NCBI GenBank assembly: GCA_027457205.1
Contig: DAIDTM010000578.1
Location: 1-6,141, forward strand
Direction: 5' to 3'
Length of the DNA: 6,141 nucleotides
Source: Anaerolineae bacterium
GTDB taxonomy: Bacteria > Chloroflexota > Anaerolineae > UBA4142
Both the position numbers and the translations under genes were made by a program. Positions 1 through 5,906 of this stretch are shown here, piece after piece (the first letter of the stretch is position 1; the number at the start of each line of letters is the position of its first letter). The notes beneath the pieces were generated by a model. The model made no database searches and was not told the DNA's origin. It saw nothing but the letters and a program-made list of their open reading frames with translations.

Positions 1-1002
1 GTGCTGGAGTGGTACGCGCTGATTTCGATTGCCGCGCTGGTTATGGCAGGACGCGTCGGCGCGTGGGAGAATTATTTTTTCGAGGCGATTGCGGCAGCGT
101 GCGTGTTCGCAGGAATCCAAGTCGCTGGTCAACAGTCGTCAGTTGCCAGTCAACAGTCTTCCCTCGTCCGTCTTTCGTCTTTCGTCTTGCCCCTGCTTCT
201 TCTCGTCCAACTCGTTCTCTTCTGGGGTAACCACGACCCGCGCATCGCGGCGAATCTCGTCGCGCAGGACTTGCCGGCGAATCAACAGCTGGTGGCGTTG
301 CTGGCGCGCACACCCGGCATCGTCATTTCGGAAGATATGGGCGCGCTGGTGACGAGCGGCAAGCCGGTGGCGTACTATACGTTCCAGTACAGTTCGCTCG
401 CGCGCAGCGGCAGGTGGGACCAGCATTGGGAGTTGAACGGTTTGCGCGATCATCTGTTTCCGCTGGTGATTTTGGAGCAAGGGACACGCGAGGACGTGGA
501 CCACTATCGCCGGTTTACGCGCGAGTTTGTTTCCGCGCTGGACCGCTATTACGCGCACACGCAGACCATCGGCAAGTACGAGATTTATACGCCCGCGCCG
601 CCGCTCACTTTGCAGTCCACAACTTTCGGCGACGATCTGGCGATGGTCGGGTGGAGCGTGTCGCCGGCGACCTTCCAGCCCGGCGCGATGCAGGTCACGG
701 TGGTCTGGCAAGCCCAGCGCGCGATGACACGGCGGTACACCGCGTTCGTGCATCTCGAAAAGCCGGACGGCGGCAAGGTTACCCAAGACGACCACGAGCC
801 ACGCCACGGTCTCTATCCGACGACGCGCTGGGCAGCCGGCGAGATGGTGCGAGAGGTGTACGCGTTGAACGTGCCAAAGGGTTTATCGCCGGGCAAGTAC
901 ATCTTGCGCGTCGGCTGGTACGACGCGGAGACCGGCGATCGATTGCCGGTGCCGGGAAGTACGGATAACACGGTTGTGCTGGCGACGTACGAAATCAATT
1001 AA
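1..1002 (+). CDS. C-terminal part of a GT39-like membrane glycosyltransferase
   Basis: Only the 3' end is present: the GTG at base 1 is probably an internal Val codon and the gene runs in from the left. Residues 1-42 hold a membrane segment and a G-x-W-E-NYFFE motif resembling the late 'NYFLE' region of GT39/PMT-like glycosyltransferases. A polar stretch (43-60) is followed by a last membrane helix (about 61-76). Residues 80-200 form a soluble region with 'VISEDMGALVTSGKPV', 'GRWD' and 'RFTREF', a pattern I associate with lipid-linked-sugar glycosyltransferases of Chloroflexota. Residues 202-333 look like a beta-sandwich (AFVHLEKPDG, TRWAAGE, GKYILRVGWYDAETGDRLPV). By GT-C topology the C-terminal part should be outside the cell membrane. 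The catalytic Asp loop lies off-window, so activity is not shown. The polar stretch at 43-60 is encoded by a heptamer repeat. The TAA stop overlaps the terminator stem. Family call is fairly firm, substrate unknown. Confidence 0.75.
   Translation: MLEWYALISIAALVMAGRVGAWENYFFEAIAAACVFAGIQVAGQQSSVASQQSSLVRLSSFVLPLLLLVQLVLFWGNHDPRIAANLVAQDLPANQQLVALLARTPGIVISEDMGALVTSGKPVAYYTFQYSSLARSGRWDQHWELNGLRDHLFPLVILEQGTREDVDHYRRFTREFVSALDRYYAHTQTIGKYEIYTPAPPLTLQSTTFGDDLAMVGWSVSPATFQPGAMQVTVVWQAQRAMTRRYTAFVHLEKPDGGKVTQDDHEPRHGLYPTTRWAAGEMVREVYALNVPKGLSPGKYILRVGWYDAETGDRLPVPGSTDNTVVLATYEIN
128..190 (+). repeat. Degenerate 7-nt tandem repeat within coding sequence (tract A)
   Basis: Nine consecutive heptamers read in one phase. 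Most begin GTC or a variant: GTCAACA occurs at 128-134 and 149-155, and GTCTTTC at 170-176 and 177-183. The 10-mer gtcaacagtc is repeated exactly at 128-137 and 149-158, 21 nt (three units) apart. In-phase flanking units (gtcgctg at 121-127, gtccaac at 205-211) suggest fuzzy edges. The tract is translated in frame as residues 43-63 and gives a duplicated QQSS (44-47 and 51-54). It lies between two membrane helices, on the predicted cytoplasmic side. Confidence 0.7.
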
Positions 1003-1035
1003 GCCCCGAAAGATTTACAGAATCCTTCGGGGCTT
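1001..1035. terminator. Bidirectional hairpin terminator between convergent genes
   Basis: A perfect 10-bp inverted repeat (aagccccgaa at 1001-1010, ttcggggctt at 1026-1035) continues, after one a/c mismatch, into gatt/aatc (1012-1015, 1021-1024). The loop is tacag (1016-1020). It begins inside the TAA stop of the plus-strand gene and ends 5 bp before the stop of the minus-strand LysM gene, so it can serve both. Neither side has a strong U-run. The minus-strand side is followed by aattgattt, while the plus side is weaker (gcgattc). Confidence 0.7.
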
Positions 1036-1040
1036 GCGAT

Positions 1041-2195
1041 TCAGTACCACACAAACGTCCACGTCGGACTGACGGGACTCTGCGCCAATGTCACCGGGTT
1101 GGGCGCTTTGGACGATGTCGCTTGGCTGACAATGACAACGTACCACGAGAATTGTGCGCCGTTTGTGCTCGGTCCGGGATAGTAGTCGGCGGCAGTGAGA
1201 CTTGCGCTGGTACCTTGCCGAACGGTCAGCGGCGGTAATAACTTGCGGTTGCCATTCACGGAGTACTCGACGTGAACCACGTAAAACTCGTTCGGCTTGA
1301 GTATCGCGGGTGAAGTCCACAACAACGTTGGACTCTCTTTTTTCCCACGAAACACCTGGTTGTCGGAAGGCTTGAGCAGATTGGGCGCGGCGTAAGCAAA
1401 CTCGGCGGTTGGCGTCGTCGTGGCTGCCGCGATCACGGGTCCGGCAGGCGTGGGCGTCCACGCGCCGACCGGTACCAGCAGCACTTGACCAACCGATAGA
1501 AAATCGCTGGTCAATCGATTCGCCGCGCGGATGGCATCGACCGTCGAGCCGTACGTCGCGGCGATTGTGATGAGCGTATCGCCGCTTTGGACCGTATGAC
1601 GAATCACCCCCGGCGTACCGGCGGGGGTCGCCGATGTCGGGGGTGATTGGAACGAGAGAGCGGTCGGTGTCGTGCCCACTGGCGGTTGCAAGAACCCGCC
1701 CGGCGGCGGAGTTGGCGTTGGAAGTGGAATGCTCAGTTCTTCGCCGATGCGGATGGTGTCATCCTTCATCGCATTCGCCGCCATAATCGCCTGAATCGAT
1801 ACTTTGTATCGCGCGGCGATCGCGGTGAGTGTATCGCCGGACTTGACCTTGTATTTGACGATGACTGGCGTCGGTCCCGTCGAAGGCGGCGTTGCCGGCG
1901 GCGCGGTGATCGGCAGGACGGTCAACTCAGGCGAAGGAGCATTGGTATTCGTTGGAGTTGCCGTTGCCTGGACGCCGAATCCCAGGCGCGAGGTTCCGCC
2001 CAGCAGAATGAAAATCACGGCGCACGCGACGAGCAGCAAAAGCAGGATGCCCGCCATCATAATCCACGGCGAGACCGCGTCGCGGGTCGATTCACCGAGA
2101 TGCGCGGGGACGCGCTGCACCATGCGTTCTTTGCGCCATGGCTCGGCGGATCCAGGTCGTGAAGGCGGCGGGGACGAGGGCCGTTCTTGGCTCAT
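1041..2195 (-). CDS. Membrane-anchored protein with two LysM domains and a C-terminal Fn3-like domain
   Basis: A 384-residue protein. The cytoplasmic N-terminus is Pro/Arg-rich (1-43). One membrane helix follows (about 44-66: PWIMMAGILLLLLVACAVIF), then a Thr/Pro linker. LysM1 spans about 114-158 (YKVKSGDTLTAIAARYKVS) and LysM2 about 199-242 (HTVQSGDTLITIAATYGST), separated by a TPTPPP linker. LysM domains bind GlcNAc-containing glycans such as peptidoglycan, so an outer wall-binding role is likely. Residues 271-384 resemble an Fn3-like sandwich ('LLKPSDNQVF', 'LLWTSPAILKPNEFYVVHVEY', 'FSWYVVIV', ending 'PTWTFVWY'). I chose the ATG at 2195 over an upstream in-frame TTG at 2282, because a strong promoter sits at 2247-2275 inside that extension. 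The nearest SD-like sequence is GAGG, 11 nt upstream, which is weak. A later ATG at 2123 would also keep the membrane helix. The gene has no enzymatic motif. Confidence 0.85.
   Translation of the reverse strand: MSQERPSSPPPSRPGSAEPWRKERMVQRVPAHLGESTRDAVSPWIMMAGILLLLLVACAVIFILLGGTSRLGFGVQATATPTNTNAPSPELTVLPITAPPATPPSTGPTPVIVKYKVKSGDTLTAIAARYKVSIQAIMAANAMKDDTIRIGEELSIPLPTPTPPPGGFLQPPVGTTPTALSFQSPPTSATPAGTPGVIRHTVQSGDTLITIAATYGSTVDAIRAANRLTSDFLSVGQVLLVPVGAWTPTPAGPVIAAATTTPTAEFAYAAPNLLKPSDNQVFRGKKESPTLLWTSPAILKPNEFYVVHVEYSVNGNRKLLPPLTVRQGTSASLTAADYYPGPSTNGAQFSWYVVIVSQATSSKAPNPVTLAQSPVSPTWTFVWY
1602..1648. repeat. Inverted repeat inside the LysM linker coding sequence
   Basis: The arms aatcacccccg (1602-1612) and cgggggtgatt (1638-1648) are perfectly complementary over 11 bp, with a 25-nt loop. 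The loop contains a second possible right arm, cgggggt (1622-1628), which would compete for the 1606-1612 arm. It lies in the Pro/Thr linker before LysM2. The pairing is directly visible; a function is not, and Pro/Gly codon composition may explain it. Confidence 0.35.
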
Positions 2196-2246
2196 AAGAA
2201 ATTCTGCCTCAACTCCATCTCTGAATGCGTTCAAGATTTCGTTGGT

Positions 2247-2275
2247 ATTATAACAGACCTTATTGAAAATGCCAA
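2247..2275 (-). promoter_or_regulatory. Sigma70-type promoter with extended -10 for the LysM gene
   Basis: Reading the minus strand, -35 TTGGCA (2270-2275) and -10 TATAAT (2247-2252) are separated by exactly 17 nt. A TG one base upstream of the -10 adds an extended -10 element. Transcription should begin near 2240, leaving a leader of about 45 nt to the ATG at 2195. It lies 31 bp downstream of the stop of the 592-residue membrane protein, so the LysM gene probably has its own promoter in addition to any read-through. Confidence 0.75.
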
Positions 2276-2306
2276 GAGCCAACCGAACGCGGTAGGTTAA
2301 ATTTTC

Positions 2307-4085
2307 TCAACCGGCGCGACGAAATTTGACCAGCGCCATCAGCGCGATTGCCAGACTGATTGCCGAAATGAGCGCGCCAATTTGTCGCGGCGGCGTGTCT
2401 TCGAACTGGATGCGAACGTCGTGCGATCCTGCCGGCACGTTCACCAAAATCAATCCCTGATCGCCGTAGGGCTGAAGCGCGGCAGGTCGATGGTCGATCG
2501 ATGCCGTCCAGCCGGGAAAGTATCGCGTGTAGAACATCACGCGCGTCGGCGCGCTTGCGTTGACCTGCACCTCGTCCGATTGCCCGCCGTGCCGCAGCGG
2601 CGTAATCGTCGCGCCTTGATCCAGCGCAATCGCCTTCTGCAAGGTCTGACCGCTGACGTACTGCGCGACGAGCGGCGAGTCTTGCGGTCGCGCGCCGGTC
2701 ATCCAGATCGTATCGCCCAGCAGTTCGCGGTCCTTCACCTCAAATTCCATCTGCGTCTGATAATTGAACACCGCGTCCGTATGCTGCGGCTCGGTATACG
2801 CGTAATTTGCGGCGACGAAGAGCAGGACGATGGCGAGCGCCGGCGCGAGATCGGACGCGTCGCTCTGGGTCTCAACGAGCAGCGCGTGCGCCGCCGCACC
2901 GGCGAGGAACGCGAGCGCGAATACTTCGATGATGAGCAATCGCCAGGGGAATTGCACGTAGGCGAGGACGCCGGCGGACGCGTCCCAGAACGTTCTGGAC
3001 AGAGCCAGAGGCAGCATCAGGACGACGATGACGGCGGCAATCAGCGCGAACAAGGCGATGTGCACGCGCACCGCGCCGCGTGTCTTGAAGTACGCCCACA
3101 GCGCGACGAACGCGAGCAGCGTCGGGATCAAGCCGAGTTGCAGCGAGAATTGATCCGCGCCGTTTTCGCCGGCGTAGCCATATCCCCAGAACGGCGACAG
3201 CAGCTGGTTGGCGTTGAGGAAATGGTCGCGATAACTGAAAAAGCCGCCGATGAGTGGTTCGGGCGTCAGGAATTTTTGTTCGAAGACGACCGGCAGCAGA
3301 AAGATGGCGGCGATGCCGAGCGCGAGCGCGATGGAAGCGAAGGTGAAAAGAGCGAAATGCATGGAGTATGGCGTATGGCGTAAACTGAAAAACAAATAGA
3401 TGAGATACAGTCCGATGATCGGCGTGAAGAGGACGGCGGTCTGTATATGCGTGAGCAGCAGCCCGGCGTACGCAAGCGCGGCGACCGGGATGTAATAGGC
3501 GCGTTTGGTTTCGGCGAGGCGATGGAATGCCCAGAAGACGAGCGGCGGAAAGACGTACGCCACCAGTTCGGCTTGCGAGGCGCGCACGTACGCGTCGACG
3601 AGGTGGTAGGGGATGTAGATGTACGCAACGGCGGCTACCAGCGCGGCGCGTTTGCCAAGCACGCGCGAGGCGAATAGGTACATCGTCAGCGCAGAAAAGA
3701 GAATTGCCAATCCGTCCACGATCTTGACCGCGCTCACAAAGTCAAAGCCGGCAAGGTGGAACGCTTCGCCGACGAAGAACGGAATCGGCGCGAGGATCAG
3801 CCACAACGGATAGCCGTAGCCGAACGTCATATCGGTCGCCCAGCGCGGGTACCACGCGCCATCGCGCATCGATTGGTCGAACATCTGGAGAAAGTAGACC
3901 GAGTGGCGCGAATCGTGCGCCTGGCTGAAATAGCCCGGCGCGGTCAGCGGCGCGAGCGCAAAAACGGAAAAAGCGAGGAGCAGCCAGAAATATGGACTGG
4001 GTTTTCCTAACGAAGCAAAGAATCGCAACAAGGATGAAGGATGAGGGATGAGGGATGAAGATTCATTATCACGGTTTTCTTTCAT
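2307..4085 (-). CDS. Multi-pass GT-C-like membrane protein, PTPS-related/YfhO-like (592 aa)
   Basis: About a dozen hydrophobic helices occupy residues 32-430; a soluble region (about 430-565) and one last helix (about 567-587) follow. The first outer loop has AHDSRHSVYF (56-65), FD, YPRW and TFGYGYP. An Asp in this position (D58) is the usual catalytic site of GT-C glycosyltransferases. Other motifs are YIYIPYH..D.YVRA...E (155-173), QFPWRL (378-383) and RYFPGW (521-526), the last like the C-terminal region of YfhO. Databases tend to call such proteins '6-pyruvoyl-tetrahydropterin synthase-related membrane protein'; nothing suggests pterin chemistry. It is a tandem paralog of the 605-residue gene, starting 3 bp after that gene's stop. 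Compared with it, the N-terminus has about 25 extra residues, partly encoded by a heptamer repeat, and a second heptamer tract encodes residues 235-242. The ATG at 4085 is supported by an SD. TTG codons at residues 19-20 are weaker alternative starts. Role in envelope glycan synthesis is inferred, acceptor unknown. Confidence 0.8.
   Translation of the reverse strand: MKENRDNESSSLIPHPSSLLRFFASLGKPSPYFWLLLAFSVFALAPLTAPGYFSQAHDSRHSVYFLQMFDQSMRDGAWYPRWATDMTFGYGYPLWLILAPIPFFVGEAFHLAGFDFVSAVKIVDGLAILFSALTMYLFASRVLGKRAALVAAVAYIYIPYHLVDAYVRASQAELVAYVFPPLVFWAFHRLAETKRAYYIPVAALAYAGLLLTHIQTAVLFTPIIGLYLIYLFFSLRHTPYSMHFALFTFASIALALGIAAIFLLPVVFEQKFLTPEPLIGGFFSYRDHFLNANQLLSPFWGYGYAGENGADQFSLQLGLIPTLLAFVALWAYFKTRGAVRVHIALFALIAAVIVVLMLPLALSRTFWDASAGVLAYVQFPWRLLIIEVFALAFLAGAAAHALLVETQSDASDLAPALAIVLLFVAANYAYTEPQHTDAVFNYQTQMEFEVKDRELLGDTIWMTGARPQDSPLVAQYVSGQTLQKAIALDQGATITPLRHGGQSDEVQVNASAPTRVMFYTRYFPGWTASIDHRPAALQPYGDQGLILVNVPAGSHDVRIQFEDTPPRQIGALISAISLAIALMALVKFRRAG
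3361..3381 (-). repeat. 7-nt tandem repeat within coding sequence (tract C)
   Basis: Three heptamers on the plus strand: atggagt, atggcgt, atggcgt. On the coding strand they read ACGCCAT twice and ACTCCAT once. They encode residues 235-242 (LRHTPYSM) of the 592-residue protein, in the short loop between the hydrophobic segments IIGLYLIYLFF and ALFTFASIALAL. The loop is predicted to be cytoplasmic. Confidence 0.65.
4031..4058 (-). repeat. 7-nt tandem repeat within coding sequence (tract B)
   Basis: Four uninterrupted heptamers on the plus strand: aggatga twice, then gggatga twice. The coding strand reads TCATCCC/TCATCCT. They encode residues 10-19 (SSLIPHPSSL) in the N-terminal cytoplasmic tail of the 592-residue protein. 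This is the cleanest of the four heptamer tracts. The 605-residue paralog has no equivalent: its first helix begins a few residues after its start. Confidence 0.8.
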
Positions 4086-4088
4086 CCT

Positions 4089-5906
4089 TCACCTTTCCGT
4101 CGTCTGCCTTCGTTTCGCGCGAACATCCCAGATCAACAAGCCCAGCGCGAGCAGGATACTCAGCGCGGAAATCCATTCCCCAGCGATGCGCGGCGGCGTA
4201 TCGTCAAAGCGCAGCATCAGCCACTGGTTATCACCTTTGGGCACGCGTACCTGAATCCGCCCCAGATCGCCGACGATTTGGATCGGCAGTTCGCGGATGA
4301 TGTCGGTGCTCCATGGCTTGACGAGGTACGCGCGCCACCCCGGGTAGTAGAACGTGTTGAAGATGATCGGCAGATTGTCTTCCTTGGCGGAAAAGGCGAT
4401 GCGCTCGCCGTCCGCGTTAAAGCCGATGCCGTTCGGCAGCACGCCGATCCACAGCTGGTTCGGATCGATGGCGGTGTAATCGATTTTCGATTTGACTTTT
4501 TTGCCGGCGAAATAAACGTCCGCCATCGGCGACCAGGTGGGAATGTCCTTGACCCACGCGGTCGAGCCGGTCATTTCGCCCGCGCTCTGCTGAAAACGGA
4601 ACAAGCCGAGCAAACTAACCGGTCCTTCCGGGGCTTGGAGTTCAGCCTGCGCGGTGAGGTACGGATAACTGCCGAGGACGATCAGCAGTCCGATCAGAAT
4701 CGTCGGCAGCGACAAGCCGCGCGCGTGGTCGTTCGATTCTTGCGTCAACGCAATCGAGCCGGCGAGGACAGCCAGCGAGAACGTCGTGAACGCCATCAAG
4801 CGCCAGGGGAATTGAAAGAATGCAAGGAAGGACAGAACATGCCAAATCGGCGCGGCAGGGTTCAGCGTTAGGAACGCGACGACGACCGTCATGCCGAGAA
4901 AGAACAGCCAGAACCGCCGCGTGCCGCGCGGATTCTTGACGACGGCGAAGATCGAGAAGATCGCCAGGAGGACGGGCACGACGCCAAGCTGGAACGACAT
5001 TCCGTCGTGCGGTCCGGGAACGCTGATGCCAAAGCCCCAGGTTGGCGCGAAGAGTTGGAACAAGTAGACAAAGTGATTCACGTAATCGTAGTAATTTCCC
5101 AGCCACTGGTCGGTGCGGACGTACGGATATTCCAGAATCGCGGGGATGAAGAAAATGGCGGCAAGTCCAAGCCCGAGCAAGAGCGCGCCGAGCGGCGGTA
5201 GTCCCAGACGAATGAACTTGAGCAGCGATTCGCGAGAGACGAGACGGGAGACGCCGGACGTGAGGCGTCTGAATTCGCCAATCATCAGGAACAAGACCCA
5301 GACGCCCAGCACCATCGTCGCAAGCAGTGTGACGCCGTTGTGAGCGAACATCATCGCGGCATACGCCATCGCGGTAGCGACGACAGAGAGGCGGCTGGGT
5401 TTGGTCACAGTTTCGTAAAAGCCCCAGAGCGCGAGCGGCAGAAAGACCAGCGCCACCGATTCCTCGAGCGCGGCGCGCACGTAAATATCGGAGATGTGGT
5501 ACGGAATGTAGACGTACGCCAGCCCGGACAGGAAGGCGGCTTGGCTGGAGCCGGTCAACCGTTTGACGAAACCGAACATCGCGGGACCGGACAAGAGGAT
5601 CGCCAGCGCGAAGACGATTTTCGTCGCGGTGACGAAATCGAAACCGATCAGGTGTAGCGCCTCGCCGACATAGAACGCGCCGGGTCCGTAGATATTGAAG
5701 AACGGATAACCGTAGCCGAACGTAAAGTCCGGCAGCCAGCGCGGATAGAAGATGCCATCCTGAATCACGCGGTCGAATTCAAACAGGAAATAGACCGAAT
5801 GCCGCCCGTCGTGCGCGCCCCAGAAATAGCCGGGAGCGAGGAGCGGTCCGATGGCGAAGATGGAAAAGAGGATGAGCAATCCGAGATATGGATCGATACG
5901 TTTCAT
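4089..5906 (-). CDS. Multi-pass GT-C-like membrane protein, PTPS-related/YfhO-like (605 aa)
   Basis: Paralog of the following gene with the same plan. The first helix is residues 8-25. The first outer loop has AHDGRHSVYF (31-40), FD, YPRW and TFGYGYP; D33 is the candidate GT-C catalytic Asp. Then come YVYIPYH..D.YVRA...E (131-149), a run of helices to about 415 including QFPWRL (365-370), and a soluble region (about 416-575) with YYPGW (520-524). The C-terminal stretch DDTPPR..GEWISALS leads into one last helix. The tail is basic (RAKRR). Conservation of the loop-1 and YIPYH motifs in both copies suggests both are active, but on unknown substrates. The ATG at 5906 has no SD; its leader is pyrimidine-rich (ATTTCTT). 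I see no clear promoter in the 39-bp gap upstream, so it may be read from the gene at the right edge. Residues 213-227 come from a heptamer tract in the same loop that carries one in the paralog. Confidence 0.82.
   Translation of the reverse strand: MKRIDPYLGLLILFSIFAIGPLLAPGYFWGAHDGRHSVYFLFEFDRVIQDGIFYPRWLPDFTFGYGYPFFNIYGPGAFYVGEALHLIGFDFVTATKIVFALAILLSGPAMFGFVKRLTGSSQAAFLSGLAYVYIPYHISDIYVRAALEESVALVFLPLALWGFYETVTKPSRLSVVATAMAYAAMMFAHNGVTLLATMVLGVWVLFLMIGEFRRLTSGVSRLVSRESLLKFIRLGLPPLGALLLGLGLAAIFFIPAILEYPYVRTDQWLGNYYDYVNHFVYLFQLFAPTWGFGISVPGPHDGMSFQLGVVPVLLAIFSIFAVVKNPRGTRRFWLFFLGMTVVVAFLTLNPAAPIWHVLSFLAFFQFPWRLMAFTTFSLAVLAGSIALTQESNDHARGLSLPTILIGLLIVLGSYPYLTAQAELQAPEGPVSLLGLFRFQQSAGEMTGSTAWVKDIPTWSPMADVYFAGKKVKSKIDYTAIDPNQLWIGVLPNGIGFNADGERIAFSAKEDNLPIIFNTFYYPGWRAYLVKPWSTDIIRELPIQIVGDLGRIQVRVPKGDNQWLMLRFDDTPPRIAGEWISALSILLALGLLIWDVRAKRRQTTER
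4090..4096 (-). promoter_or_regulatory. Shine-Dalgarno site overlapping the upstream stop codon
   Basis: On the minus strand AAAGGTG is followed by AAGG and the ATG at 4085, giving an AGG-to-ATG spacing of 6 nt and an AGGTGA match to the anti-SD. Its final TG are the first two bases of the TGA stop (4089-4091) of the 605-residue gene. This fixes the start of the 592-residue gene and implies termination-reinitiation coupling of the two paralogs. Confidence 0.65.
5227..5268 (-). repeat. Degenerate 7-nt tandem repeat within coding sequence (tract D)
   Basis: Six in-phase heptamers on the plus strand, the clearest being gagagac, gagacgg and gagacgc (5234-5254), followed by cggacgt and gaggcgt. 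The coding strand gives units such as GCGTCTC and CCGTCTC. They encode residues 213-227 (RRLTSGVSRLVSRES), an Arg-rich loop between two membrane helices that is cytoplasmic by the positive-inside rule. The outer units are degenerate, so edges are approximate. Confidence 0.6.

Noticed and set aside
128..190. CRISPR or attachment-site reading of the duplicated gtcaacagtc
   Set aside because: Units are 7 nt with no spacers, and the 10-mer repeat simply reflects three-unit periodicity in a translated array.
139..807. 222-codon minus-strand frame opposite the glycosyltransferase
   Set aside because: Low-complexity Arg/His/Val composition, no recognisable motif, and fully antisense to a well-supported coding region.
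2196..2282. TTG-initiated N-terminal extension of the LysM protein
   Set aside because: The sequence overlaps a near-consensus extended -10 promoter, and the extension has no domain character; ATG 2195 is preferred.
2382..3383. 333-codon open frame on the plus strand opposite the 592-aa gene
   Set aside because: Its translation is Arg/Glu/Gln-rich without domain character, and it is antisense to a gene with clear membrane motifs. It is a by-product of GC-rich codon bias.
2307..4085. Pterin-synthesis enzyme, as the family name 6-pyruvoyl-tetrahydropterin synthase-related could suggest
   Set aside because: The protein is a multi-pass membrane protein with GT-C-like loop motifs and shows no zinc-binding His pattern of the soluble synthase.
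4278..4871. 197-codon plus-strand frame opposite the 605-aa gene
   Set aside because: Same Arg/Glu/Gln-rich antisense signature, no plausible start context, and the opposite strand has strong family motifs.
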